DNA from: Paenibacillus rhizosphaerae
Lineage (GTDB): Bacteria > Bacillota > Bacilli > Paenibacillales > Paenibacillaceae
NCBI RefSeq assembly: GCF_014192015.1
Contig: NZ_JACHXJ010000002.1
Span: forward strand, 1,116,001-1,180,000
Direction: 5' to 3'
DNA: 64,000 bases
Within the stretch, counting starts at the first letter, position 1. Each line of letters starts with the position of its first letter. The notes under the pieces were generated by a model. It was given only the letters and a program-made list of their open reading frames with translations. It did not search any database and was not told where the DNA came from. Position numbers and translations under genes: made by a program. Positions 31,596 to 40,440 of the stretch are shown one piece after another.

Positions 31596-34500
31596 ATGAA
31601 ACGGAAGAAGGGACTGAAGTTCTTCAAACGATTGGAAAGCTACTCGGACAACTGGTCCGTTCTTGAAGAGAAAAGCCGGGATTGGGAGGACATGTACCGC
31701 AAGCGCTGGTCCCATGACAAAGTCGTGCGGACGACACACGGCGTAAACTGCACCGGCTCCTGCAGCTGGAAGGTGTTTGTGAAAAACGGCATCATCACCT
31801 GGGAAAATCAGCAGATCGATTATCCGTCCTGCGGACCCGATATGCCGGAATTCGAACCGCGCGGCTGTCCGCGCGGAGCTTCGTTCTCCTGGTACGAATA
31901 CAGCCCGCTCCGCGTGAAATATCCATATATGCGCGGCAAGCTGTGGCATATGTGGAATGAAGCCCTTAGCCAGCATGGTGACCCGATCGCAGCCTGGGCC
32001 AGCATCGTGGAAGATCCCGAAAAATCGAGAGCTTATAAAAAAACGCGCGGCAAGGGCGGTCATGTACGGGTATCCTGGGCGGATGCGACCAAGCTGATCT
32101 CCGCGCAGCTGATCTATACGATCCGCAAATACGGTCCGGACCGCATTGCCGGCTTCACCCCGATTCCCGCAATGTCGATGATCAGCTACGCGTCAGGGGC
32201 GAGATTCATTTCCCTGCTCGGAGGCGAAATGCTGAGCTTTTACGACTGGTACGCCGATTTGCCGCCGGCTTCCCCGCAAATTTGGGGCGAGCAAACCGAC
32301 GTGCCGGAATCCAGCGATTGGTACAATGCCGGCTACCTGATCATGTGGGGCTCGAACGTCCCCTTAACGCGGACGCCGGATGCCCACTTCATGACGGAAG
32401 TACGCTACAAAGGCACGAAGGTCGTATCGGTAGCGCCGGATTATGCGGAAAACGTCAAGTTCGCGGACAACTGGCTGGCTCCGAATCCGGGGACGGATGC
32501 GGCGGTCGCCCAGGCGATGACACATGTCATTTTGAAAGAATTCTACCAAGATCGTCAGGAGCCGATGTTCCTGAATTACGCCAAGCAATATACAGACATG
32601 CCGTTTCTTCTTCTATTGGATGAGCATGAGGGCGGATATAAGGCCGGACGATTCCTGCGTGCGAGCGATCTGGGCGATACGACACCGCATGCCGAGTGGA
32701 AGCCGGTGATTTTCGATGAAAACCGAAATGAAATCACGGTCCCGAACGGCACGATGGGACAGCGCTGGGAGCAGGGCAAGAAATGGAACCTGATCCTGGA
32801 ACGCGAGGACGGATCGGTCATTGCGCCGGCGCTTTCCGTAGAATCCCTGGGAGCGGGGCGGCAGACGATTTGCTTCCCGTTCTTCGACAATAATGCGAAC
32901 GGTACGTTCGAACGCCAAATTTCTGCGAAAAAGATTCAGCTCGCCGACGGAACCGAACGCCTCGTGGCAACGGTATACGACCTGATGTTAAGCCAATACG
33001 GCATCGAACGAGCGGATAGTGAGAAGCATGCAGGCGGATACGACGATGCGGATTCCTTCTACACCCCGGCCTGGCAGGAGAAAATTACCGGCGTGAAGGC
33101 GTCGATCGTCGTGCAGATTGCCAGAGAATTCACGCAAAACGCGCTGGACACCGGCGGCCGTTCCATGATCATCATGGGCGCGGGGATCAACCACTGGTTC
33201 AACAGCGATACGATCTACCGCTCGATTCTGAACCTGGTTATTTTGACGGCATCCCAAGGCGTGAACGGCGGCGGCTGGGCGCATTACGTCGGCCAGGAAA
33301 AATGCCGCCCGATCGAGGGCTGGTCTACGATTGCGTTCGCCAAAGACTGGCAGGGGCCGCCGCGGCAGCAAAATGCGACGTCGTTCTTTTATTTTGCGAC
33401 TGACCAGTGGAAATACGAAGAAATGGGTGCCGATTCCCTGAAATCGCCTACGGGCGGGGATATCCGATATCAGCATCCGGCGGATTATAACGTCCTTGCC
33501 GCCAGACTCGGCTGGCTGCCGTCCTACCCGCAGTTCAACAAGAACAGCCTGGCGTTCGCGGAAGAAGCGGCCAGCCAAGGCAAAACGAGCAACGAGGAAA
33601 TTGTGAAGCATGCCCTAACGCAAATTGTTTCCGGTGATACCCAGTTTGCGGCCGAAGATCCCGACGCGCCGGAGAACTTCCCGAGATCGCTGTTCGTATG
33701 GCGCTCGAACCTCATTTCAAGCTCTGCCAAAGGGCAGGAGTACTTCATGAAGCATTTGCTTGGTGCTTCGGACAGCCTGCTCTCGACGCCGAACGAAGAG
33801 GAGAAGCCGGAGGAAATGGTGTGGCGCGAAGACGTGGAAGGCAAGCTGGACCTGCTGGTCGCGCTCGACTTCCGGATGACCTCGACGCCGATGTATGCCG
33901 ACGTGGTGCTGCCGGCAGCAACCTGGTACGAGAAAACCGACTTGTCCTCCACCGACATGCATCCTTTCGTCCATCCGTTTAATCCGGCGGTGGATCCGCT
34001 GTGGGAATCGCGCTCGGACTGGGATATTTATCGGACGATCGCTGGAGTCTTTTCGGAGATGGCGAAGACGCATCTGCCCGGCGTATACAAGGATCTTGTA
34101 ACCAGCCCGCTGGGGCATGACTCGATCAGCGAGATCGCCCAGCCTTACGGCAAAGTGCTCGATTGGCGCAAGGGTGAGATCGAAGCAGTTCCAGGCAAAA
34201 CGATGCCGATTCTGACGGTGGTGGAACGCGATTATACGAAAATTTACGATAAATTCGTGACGCTCGGCCCGAGCCTGGCAACAGGCAAAGTCGGGGCGCA
34301 CGGCGTCAGCTTTTCGGTGGCCGAGGAGTATGAAGAGCTGAAGCGCATGAACGGAAGCTATGACGACGATACGATCAAAAACGGCATGCCGAAGCTTCAT
34401 ACCGCCAGAAATGCAGCGGACGCCATCCTCCATATCTCTTCAGCGACGAACGGCAAAGTGTCGCAGCGCGCCTGGGAGTCGGCGGAGAATGACACCGGCG

Positions 34501-35270
34501 TAAGCCTGAAAGACATATCCGCGGACCGCGCGGCGGAGCGCATCACGTTCCAGAGCATTACGGCCCAGCCGCGGGAAGTCATCCCGACGCCGGTGTTCAG
34601 CGGCTCGAACAAAATGGGAAGAAGATACTCGCCGTTCACGACGAACATCGAGCGGCATGTGCCTTTCCGGACGCTGACCGGCAGACAGCATTTCTATATC
34701 GATCACGAAATCTTTCTGCAATTCGGCGAAGCGCTGCCGGTGTATAAGCCGACGCTGCCGCCGATGGTGTTCGGACCGCGCGACAAGCAGATTACCGGAG
34801 GCAAAGATACACTCGTGCTCCGCTATCTGACACCGCACGGCAAATGGAACATCCACAGCACATACCAGGATAATCTGCACATGCTGACGCTGTTCCGCGG
34901 AGGGCCGACGGTATGGATCAACAATGACGATGCGGCGGCGAACGACATCCAGGATAACGATTGGCTGGAAGTCTACAACCGCAACGGCGTCGTTACCGCC
35001 CGCGCCGTCGTCAGCCATCGGATGCCGAAAGGCACAATGTACATGTACCACGCACAGGATAAACACATCAATGTGCCGGGCTCGGAAATCACGAAGGACC
35101 GCGGCGGCAGTCACAACGCACCGACGAGAATCCACGTGAAGCCGACGCAGATGGTTGGAGGCTACGCCCAGCTCAGCTATGGATTTAACTACTACGGACC
35201 GATCGGCAACCAGCGGGATGTGTACGTGGCTGTCCGCAAAATGAAAGAGGTGGATTGGCTTGAAGATTAA
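31596..35270 (+). CDS. narG: Respiratory nitrate reductase, alpha subunit
   Basis: A 1224-residue molybdopterin oxidoreductase, full length for NarG. The FS0 [4Fe-4S] motif 'HGVNCTGSC' has the His ligand typical of NarG, with the last Cys in 'YPSCGPD'. The Mo-bis-MGD domain covers most of the rest. It reduces nitrate to nitrite on the cytoplasmic face of the membrane. ATG 31596 is chosen to match known NarG N termini ('MKRKKGLKFFKRL'); AAAGGAG lies 12 bp before it, and the upstream ATG 31563 has no ribosome site. narH overlaps its end by 11 bp. Confidence 0.97.
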   Translation: MKRKKGLKFFKRLESYSDNWSVLEEKSRDWEDMYRKRWSHDKVVRTTHGVNCTGSCSWKVFVKNGIITWENQQIDYPSCGPDMPEFEPRGCPRGASFSWYEYSPLRVKYPYMRGKLWHMWNEALSQHGDPIAAWASIVEDPEKSRAYKKTRGKGGHVRVSWADATKLISAQLIYTIRKYGPDRIAGFTPIPAMSMISYASGARFISLLGGEMLSFYDWYADLPPASPQIWGEQTDVPESSDWYNAGYLIMWGSNVPLTRTPDAHFMTEVRYKGTKVVSVAPDYAENVKFADNWLAPNPGTDAAVAQAMTHVILKEFYQDRQEPMFLNYAKQYTDMPFLLLLDEHEGGYKAGRFLRASDLGDTTPHAEWKPVIFDENRNEITVPNGTMGQRWEQGKKWNLILEREDGSVIAPALSVESLGAGRQTICFPFFDNNANGTFERQISAKKIQLADGTERLVATVYDLMLSQYGIERADSEKHAGGYDDADSFYTPAWQEKITGVKASIVVQIAREFTQNALDTGGRSMIIMGAGINHWFNSDTIYRSILNLVILTASQGVNGGGWAHYVGQEKCRPIEGWSTIAFAKDWQGPPRQQNATSFFYFATDQWKYEEMGADSLKSPTGGDIRYQHPADYNVLAARLGWLPSYPQFNKNSLAFAEEAASQGKTSNEEIVKHALTQIVSGDTQFAAEDPDAPENFPRSLFVWRSNLISSSAKGQEYFMKHLLGASDSLLSTPNEEEKPEEMVWREDVEGKLDLLVALDFRMTSTPMYADVVLPAATWYEKTDLSSTDMHPFVHPFNPAVDPLWESRSDWDIYRTIAGVFSEMAKTHLPGVYKDLVTSPLGHDSISEIAQPYGKVLDWRKGEIEAVPGKTMPILTVVERDYTKIYDKFVTLGPSLATGKVGAHGVSFSVAEEYEELKRMNGSYDDDTIKNGMPKLHTARNAADAILHISSATNGKVSQRAWESAENDTGVSLKDISADRAAERITFQSITAQPREVIPTPVFSGSNKMGRRYSPFTTNIERHVPFRTLTGRQHFYIDHEIFLQFGEALPVYKPTLPPMVFGPRDKQITGGKDTLVLRYLTPHGKWNIHSTYQDNLHMLTLFRGGPTVWINNDDAAANDIQDNDWLEVYNRNGVVTARAVVSHRMPKGTMYMYHAQDKHINVPGSEITKDRGGSHNAPTRIHVKPTQMVGGYAQLSYGFNYYGPIGNQRDVYVAVRKMKEVDWLED

Positions 35271-36795
35271 AGCGCAAGTCGCCATGGTCATGAATTTGGA
35301 TAAATGCATCGGCTGCCATACGTGCAGCGTCACCTGCAAGAGCACCTGGACGAATCGTCCGGGCGCGGAATATATGTGGTTCAATAACGTGGAAACGAAG
35401 CCGGGCGTCGGCTATCCGATCCGCTGGGAGGACCAGGAGAAATACAAGGGAGGGTGGACGCTGAAAAAGGGCAAGCTGCAGCTGAAATCCGGCAGCAAGC
35501 TGTCCAAAATCGCCCTCGGCAAAATATTTTACAATCCCGATATGCCGGAAATGAAAGATTACTATGAGCCCTGGACCTACAACTATGAACATCTGACCCA
35601 TAGCAGGGAGAAGAAGCATCAGCCGGTGGCCCGCCCGAAATCAGCGGTGACCGGCGAAACGATGAACCTGGAATGGGGCCCGAACTGGGAAGACGACCTT
35701 GCGGGCGCCCATGTGACGGGCCCGAAGGATCCGAATATCGAAAAGATCGAGGAAGAGATCAAGTTCAACTTCGAACAGACGTTCATGATGTATTTGCCCC
35801 GCCTGTGCGAGCACTGCCTCAATCCGAGCTGTGTGGCCTCCTGCCCTTCGGGCGCAATGTACAAGCGGGACGAGGACGGCATCGTGCTCGTGGACCAGGA
35901 AGCGTGCCGCGGCTGGCGCTACTGCATGACCGGCTGTCCTTACAAAAAGGTGTATTTTAACTGGAAAACAAACAAAGCCGAGAAATGCACCTTTTGTTTT
36001 CCGAGAATCGAAGCAGGTCTGCCGACGGTATGCTCGGAGACCTGCACCGGCCGCATCCGATACTTGGGTGTAATGCTGTATGACGCCGACCGTGTGCAGG
36101 AAGCGGCCTCCACACCGGATGAAAAGGACCTGTACCGGGCGCAATGCGGCCTGTTCCTTGATCCGCATGATCCGGCGGTGATCGAGCAGGCGCGTAAAGA
36201 CGGGGTGTCCGAGGAATGGATCGAGGCGGCTCAAAACTCGCCGGTCTATAAGCTCGCGATCGAATACAAGCTGGCTTTCCCGCTTCATCCGGAGTACCGG
36301 ACGCTGCCGATGGTATGGTACGTGCCGCCGCTCAGCCCGATCATGAACTACTTCGAAGGCAGGGATTCGATCGAAAATCCGGATATGATCTTCCCGGCGA
36401 TCGAGGAGATGCGCACGCCGATCCAGTATCTCGCCAACCTGCTGACGGCGGGGGATACGACAACGGTGAAGGAAGCTCTGCAGAAGATGGCGATGATGCG
36501 CTCCTACATGCGGGCGCAGTCGTCCGGCGCCGAATTCGACGAAGCGCGGCTGGCGCGGGTCGGCCTGACGGCAGGTCAAATGAAACAGATGTACCGGCTG
36601 CTTGCCATTGCCAAATACGATGACCGGTTCGTGGTGCCGACATCCCACAAAGAAAGCCACATGGACGTGTACCGCTCCCAAGGCCTCGAAGGCTTCAGCC
36701 TGGGCTGCAGCGGCTGCGGACCGGCAAGCCCGCAGGGCAAGACCGGTAAGGAACTGTACGAAGAAAACTTCTATGGGGGGATCTGGCGTGATTAA
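35260..36795 (+). CDS. narH: Respiratory nitrate reductase, beta subunit
   Basis: A 511-residue electron-transfer subunit with four Fe-S clusters. Cys motifs are 'CIGCHTCSVTC', 'CEHCLNPSCVASC', 'CRGWRYCMTGC' and 'CTFCFPRIEAG...CSETC'. The Trp within 'CRGWRYC' is the known NarH substitution that makes one cluster [3Fe-4S]. It passes electrons from NarI haem to NarG. The start is a TTG at 35260 behind AGAGGTGG, giving the NarH-typical 'MKIKAQVAMVMN'. It overlaps narG by 11 bp and narJ by 8 bp. Confidence 0.97.
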   Translation: MKIKAQVAMVMNLDKCIGCHTCSVTCKSTWTNRPGAEYMWFNNVETKPGVGYPIRWEDQEKYKGGWTLKKGKLQLKSGSKLSKIALGKIFYNPDMPEMKDYYEPWTYNYEHLTHSREKKHQPVARPKSAVTGETMNLEWGPNWEDDLAGAHVTGPKDPNIEKIEEEIKFNFEQTFMMYLPRLCEHCLNPSCVASCPSGAMYKRDEDGIVLVDQEACRGWRYCMTGCPYKKVYFNWKTNKAEKCTFCFPRIEAGLPTVCSETCTGRIRYLGVMLYDADRVQEAASTPDEKDLYRAQCGLFLDPHDPAVIEQARKDGVSEEWIEAAQNSPVYKLAIEYKLAFPLHPEYRTLPMVWYVPPLSPIMNYFEGRDSIENPDMIFPAIEEMRTPIQYLANLLTAGDTTTVKEALQKMAMMRSYMRAQSSGAEFDEARLARVGLTAGQMKQMYRLLAIAKYDDRFVVPTSHKESHMDVYRSQGLEGFSLGCSGCGPASPQGKTGKELYEENFYGGIWRD

Positions 36796-37366
36796 TCTTG
36801 AAAAGCTGCAGAACGATCAAACCGTATTTGGATTTTTCGCGCAGATGCTGACCTACCCGGAGAAGCTGGATTTCCACCCGTCCGTGCTGGAGGAGTCGCT
36901 GGACTCCAAACACCCGGCCTATACTTCAGTCCGAACCTTTTGGGACCTGATGCATGAATACAGCATGGAGCAGATCGAGGAGATGTACGTTCAGACGTTC
37001 GATTTTCAGAAAAAAACGACCTTGTACATGACTTTTCATAAATTTGAGGACAGCCGGGACAGGGGCCAAATGCTGGCCAAGCTCAAGGAAACGTATCAGC
37101 TCTACGGCCTCGATATCGCCGGCTCCGAGCTGTCCGATTACCTGCCGCTCATGTGCGAATTCGTCTACGCCGCCAACTGGCAGGGGCATGAAAAGGAAGC
37201 GGCGGAGAGCCTGGATCTCATGCTCGCGGTCATGGAGGACGGCACCTACCATCTGCTGAAGGCGCTGGAGAAGTCCGGCAGCCCGTACGCTCACCTGATC
37301 CGAGGCCTGCGCGAAACGTTTAAAGCATGCATTCAGCAGGAGACGGAGGCGCTTGAGCATGATTAA
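36788..37366 (+). CDS. narJ: Nitrate reductase assembly chaperone
   Basis: A 192-residue all-helical chaperone of the NarJ/TorD family, required for cofactor insertion into NarG before membrane docking. 'FGFFAQMLTYPE', 'YVQTFDFQKKTTLYMTFHKFED' and 'YLPLMCEFVY' are NarJ features. The start is a GTG at 36788 overlapping the narH stop by 8 bp, behind GGGGGG; the frame runs far upstream but within narH. It overlaps narI by 8 bp. Confidence 0.95.
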   Translation: MINLEKLQNDQTVFGFFAQMLTYPEKLDFHPSVLEESLDSKHPAYTSVRTFWDLMHEYSMEQIEEMYVQTFDFQKKTTLYMTFHKFEDSRDRGQMLAKLKETYQLYGLDIAGSELSDYLPLMCEFVYAANWQGHEKEAAESLDLMLAVMEDGTYHLLKALEKSGSPYAHLIRGLRETFKACIQQETEALEHD

Positions 37367-38045
37367 TCAGTTTCTATGGGTCATCTTCCCCTATGTGTGC
37401 CTGGCGGTGTTTGTCGTCGGACATATTTACCGGTACCGTACCGACCAGTTCAACTGGACGGCCAAGTCCAGCGAGTTCATCGAGAAAAAGAAGCTGAAGC
37501 TGGGCAGCCTGATGTTCCATCTGGGCATCCTCCCCGTGATCGGGGGCCATGTCGTCGGCCTGGCCATTCCCCAATCGTGGATGGAAGCGGCGGGAGTCAA
37601 CGACCATATGTACCATATCGGCGCGGTATATATCGGGAGCGCTTTTGGCCTGTTGACCTTGGGCGGCATGATCCTGCTGACCTCGCGCCGGTTCACGATC
37701 CGTCATGTCCGCCGGCTCAGCTCCGCGTCGGACATGATTGTCAATGTGCTGCTGCTGTTCATCGTGTTCATGGGCATGTACAGCACGCTGGTGACAAACG
37801 CCGTCCAGCGGGAGTTCAACTACCGGGAGAGCATCTCGATCTGGTTCCGGGATTTGTTTATACTGCGGCCGGATGCGGCGCTGATGGTAAATGTGCCGCT
37901 GTCGTTCAAGATTCATATTCTGGCCGGATTCGGGATTTTCGCGTTATGGCCGTTTACCCGGCTCGTGCACGTATGGAGCGTTCCGTTGAATTATGTGGGC
38001 AGAAGATATATCCTTTATAGGAAGCACCGCAATTATGAATCGTAG
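37359..38045 (+). CDS. narI: Respiratory nitrate reductase, gamma (cytochrome b) subunit
   Basis: A 228-residue membrane protein with five helices. Haem-ligand histidines appear in 'FHLGILPVIGGHVVGL' and in the last helix region 'HILAGFGIFALWPFTRLVH'. It oxidises menaquinol at the outer face and anchors NarGH. ATG 37359 follows ACGGAGG, overlapping narJ by 8 bp; a TTG two codons earlier is also possible. A small hairpin separates it from nreA. Confidence 0.96.
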   Translation: MINQFLWVIFPYVCLAVFVVGHIYRYRTDQFNWTAKSSEFIEKKKLKLGSLMFHLGILPVIGGHVVGLAIPQSWMEAAGVNDHMYHIGAVYIGSAFGLLTLGGMILLTSRRFTIRHVRRLSSASDMIVNVLLLFIVFMGMYSTLVTNAVQREFNYRESISIWFRDLFILRPDAALMVNVPLSFKIHILAGFGIFALWPFTRLVHVWSVPLNYVGRRYILYRKHRNYES

Positions 38046-38050
38046 ACGAA

Positions 38051-38073
38051 AGAAGGCGAACAGCCTTCTTTTC
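38051..38073 (+). terminator. Small hairpin between narI and nreA
   Basis: AGAAGGC (38051-38057) and GCCTTCT (38063-38069) with TTTTC. Probably a partial terminator that lowers nreABC transcription relative to narGHJI. Confidence 0.55.
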
Positions 38074-38094
38074 TACATCAAGGGAGCTATGGCC

Positions 38095-38559
38095 ATGAAG
38101 AATCAGCCGAACTATTATTACCAAGCGGAAATCGAAACGCTCCGGGACCGGTTTCAATTCGATTTCGTGTCCCTGGCTCTGGTTCAGCCGGCTGAGGACC
38201 GATTCGTATTGACCTGGCAATATGCCGCCGGCAACATGAACGATCGCTATAAGCGGATTGTCCTGCATTCAGGGAAAGGCATTGCGGGCATCGTATTCAA
38301 AACCGGCAAGCCGATGCTGATCCAAAACGTAAACACCGATATCGAGTCCCGCGATTTGTTTAATTATCCGATCATCGTGGCGGAGCAGCTGAAGAGCCTG
38401 GGAGCGATCCCGCTGTGGGAAGCAGCGCGCGTTCATGGCGTCTTGCTGGTGGGCTACCGTGAGGAGAACCGCCTGACCCAAGCAGCCTTCGATCGGTTCA
38501 AGGAAGGGCTGGGCAAGGAATTTGGCGCTTTTCATGCGGGGGAGGTGGGGCAGCCTTGA
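38095..38559 (+). CDS. nreA: NreA-like GAF-domain nitrate sensor
   Basis: A 154-residue single GAF domain protein. In staphylococci NreA binds nitrate in its GAF pocket and restrains the kinase NreB when nitrate is absent. Sequence features are 'FQFDFVSLALVQPAED', 'GKGIAGIVFKTGKPM' and 'LGAIPLWEAARVHGVLLVGYR'. ATG 38095 gives an 8-bp spacing from AGGGAG; ATG 38089 sits too close. The gene overlaps nreB by 4 bp and lies just after narGHJI, the known context of the Nre system. Confidence 0.9.
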   Translation: MKNQPNYYYQAEIETLRDRFQFDFVSLALVQPAEDRFVLTWQYAAGNMNDRYKRIVLHSGKGIAGIVFKTGKPMLIQNVNTDIESRDLFNYPIIVAEQLKSLGAIPLWEAARVHGVLLVGYREENRLTQAAFDRFKEGLGKEFGAFHAGEVGQP

Positions 38560-39635
38560 TTCGGATGACGGATGAACATTTAAATGATCTGTTGAAGAAG
38601 ATGTATGCGAACAGTATGGAGGCAATCTTTTTTATCGATGAAAAAGGCAGCGTCGTCGCCATGAACCCGGCCGCAGAGAACATTCTGGACATCGACGTGA
38701 TTGAACGGATGCAGTCCGGCGTCGACGATTCCTTCTGCCAGGCCTGCAAGGGCTACACGGACGAGAAGGACCAGATTTCGTGCTCCAAATGCTATTTAGA
38801 CTATCCAAAAGGGGATTTTTCCTCGTTCCAAGTATATCTCCAAACCAGGGGCGAAGGCGTCGTCCCTTATGCAGCCAGCTATCATACGATCGACGAGGAG
38901 CGGGGAATCCGCGTGCTCATGCTGTTGGACCTGACCAAACAGCAGAAGACGCAGGAGATGCTCCAGCGCTCGAATCTGCTGAAATACGTCATCAAAGCGC
39001 AGGAAGACGAGCGAAAGCGGATATCGCGTGAACTGCACGACAGCGTCGCCCAGGAGCTGCTCAGCTCGCTGGTGGACCTGCGCGTGGTCAAATATATGGA
39101 GGTTGGCGAAGATGTGCTGAAGAAGCTGCAGCAGACCGAAGTGTCCCTAACGCGGCTGCTGGACGACATCCGCCATTTGTCGGTGGAGCTGCGGCCGGCC
39201 TCGCTCGATGATCTGGGGCTGGAAGCGGCATTCCGCTCGCATTTCAAATGGATCGAGAAAAACTACGGCCTGCTCGTCGATTTCTCGGCGGAACTGTCCG
39301 CCGCCCGTTACGGCAGCGAGATCGAGACTGTCGTCTACCGCGTATGCCAGGAAGCCGTCCTGAACGCGCTGAAATACGCCGGCACCGACGAGGTGCATGT
39401 CCGGATATGCGAAGAGGAGGGGGTTCTGCAGCTGACCGTCAAGGACGATGGGATCGGGTTCAATATGAATGATAATGAAGCCAAGGGCACGGGTCTAGGC
39501 TTATACGGGATGCGTGAGCGCGCCGAGCTTGTCGGCGGCCAGTTCATGCTGTATTCGGCTATCGGCGGAGGGACGACAGTTGAGCTGCGCATTCCGTGTT
39601 CAGAGGATAACGAGAGGGAGAACGATACACGATGA
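38556..39635 (+). CDS. nreB: NreB-like oxygen-sensing histidine kinase
   Basis: A 359-residue cytosolic kinase. An N-terminal PAS domain is followed by a Cys motif C-x2-C-x11-C-x2-C ('CQACKG' and 'CSKC'), the same spacing as the oxygen-labile [4Fe-4S] cluster of staphylococcal NreB. The HisKA_3 box is '[15 protein letters not shown]' with His as phosphorylation site; ATP-binding motifs are '[12 protein letters not shown]', 'DDGIGF' and '[13 protein letters not shown]'. It would phosphorylate NreC under low oxygen. TTG 38556 overlaps nreA and follows GGGGGAGGTGGGG; ATG 38565 is an alternative. Confidence 0.93.
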   Translation: MIRMTDEHLNDLLKKMYANSMEAIFFIDEKGSVVAMNPAAENILDIDVIERMQSGVDDSFCQACKGYTDEKDQISCSKCYLDYPKGDFSSFQVYLQTRGEGVVPYAASYHTIDEERGIRVLMLLDLTKQQKTQEMLQRSNLLKYVIKAQEDERKRISRELHDSVAQELLSSLVDLRVVKYMEVGEDVLKKLQQTEVSLTRLLDDIRHLSVELRPASLDDLGLEAAFRSHFKWIEKNYGLLVDFSAELSAARYGSEIETVVYRVCQEAVLNALKYAGTDEVHVRICEEEGVLQLTVKDDGIGFNMNDNEAKGTGLGLYGMRERAELVGGQFMLYSAIGGGTTVELRIPCSEDNERENDTR

Positions 39636-40279
39636 AAATTGTCATAGCGGATGATCACGCGGTGGTCCGGAGCGGCTTTTCCATGATACTCAACTACCAG
39701 GAGGATATGGAAGTCGTCGCGACGGCCGCTGACGGCATGGAGGCTTACGCCATGGTGGCCAAGCATCAACCGGACGTGCTTCTGATGGACCTCAGCATGC
39801 CTCCGGGCGAGAGCGGCCTGATTGCTACGGGCAAGATCAGCAAAGATTTTCCGAATACGAAAATATTGATCCTCACCATGTACGATGACGACGACTATTT
39901 GTTCCATGTGCTGAAGAACGGCGCTTCCGGCTACGTGCTCAAAAACGCGCCTGATGAAGAGCTGGTCTCGGCCATCCGGATGGTACATAAGGGAGGAACC
40001 TACATCCATCCTCAAATGGCCACCTCCCTGGTTCGGGAGTATATTAAAAAGGACAGCGAAAGCGCGGACAACGATCCGTTTAACAGCCTGTCCCAACGGG
40101 AAATCGAGATTTTGCCGCTCATCGCCAAAGGCTACGGCAACAAAGAGATTGCGGAGAAGCTGTATGTCTCCGTCAAAACGGTGGAGGCTCATAAGGCCAA
40201 AATTATGGAGAAGCTGAACCTGAAAAGCCGCCCGGAGCTGGTGGAGTATGCGCTAAAGAAAAAACTGCTGGACTTCTAG
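39632..40279 (+). CDS. nreC: NreC-like NarL/FixJ-family response regulator
   Basis: A 215-residue response regulator. The receiver domain has '[13 protein letters not shown]', the phospho-acceptor Asp in 'LLMDLSMP' and Lys in 'VLKNAPDEE'. The C-terminal LuxR-type helix-turn-helix is '[21 protein letters not shown]'. NreC activates nar and nir genes when NreB is active. It overlaps nreB by 4 bp, completing an nreABC unit. A strong terminator follows. Confidence 0.94.
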   Translation: MKIVIADDHAVVRSGFSMILNYQEDMEVVATAADGMEAYAMVAKHQPDVLLMDLSMPPGESGLIATGKISKDFPNTKILILTMYDDDDYLFHVLKNGASGYVLKNAPDEELVSAIRMVHKGGTYIHPQMATSLVREYIKKDSESADNDPFNSLSQREIEILPLIAKGYGNKEIAEKLYVSVKTVEAHKAKIMEKLNLKSRPELVEYALKKKLLDF

Positions 40280-40316
40280 CATCTCAAAAGAATATCGGGT
40301 ATTCCAGCCACAGGAT

Positions 40317-40356
40317 ATAGGGAAGTTCCCCTGACGAATTCAGGGAACTTCCCTAT
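40317..40356 (+). terminator. Terminator after nreC
   Basis: ATAGGGAAGTTCCC (40317-40330) and GGGAACTTCCCTAT (40343-40356) form a perfect 14-bp arm with further inner CTGA/TCAG pairing. The hairpin ends just before the FNR box. Confidence 0.8.
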
Positions 40357-40362
40357 TATCTT

Positions 40363-40378
40363 TGTGAATATCATCACG
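40363..40378 (+). promoter_or_regulatory. FNR box before narK
   Basis: TGTGA-ATATCA-TCACG has one mismatch to the Bacillus FNR consensus. An activator at this place would set the transcription start near 40410, upstream of the ATG at 40441 but downstream of the ATG at 40390, which supports the later start codon. Confidence 0.6.
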
Positions 40379-40440
40379 TAGAATAAGGCATGGGGATCAA
40401 TGAAGTCAGCCATTCATCACGTTCAGAAAAGGTGGTTGAA

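Noticed and set aside
35641..36681. 346-codon minus-strand frame inside narH
   Set aside because: Antisense to a fully conserved Fe-S subunit; high-GC codon bias of the nar genes opens many such frames.
40390..40440. Upstream ATG for narK
   Set aside because: It lies only 12 bp after the FNR box, likely upstream of the transcription start, and ATG 40441 has a good ribosome site.
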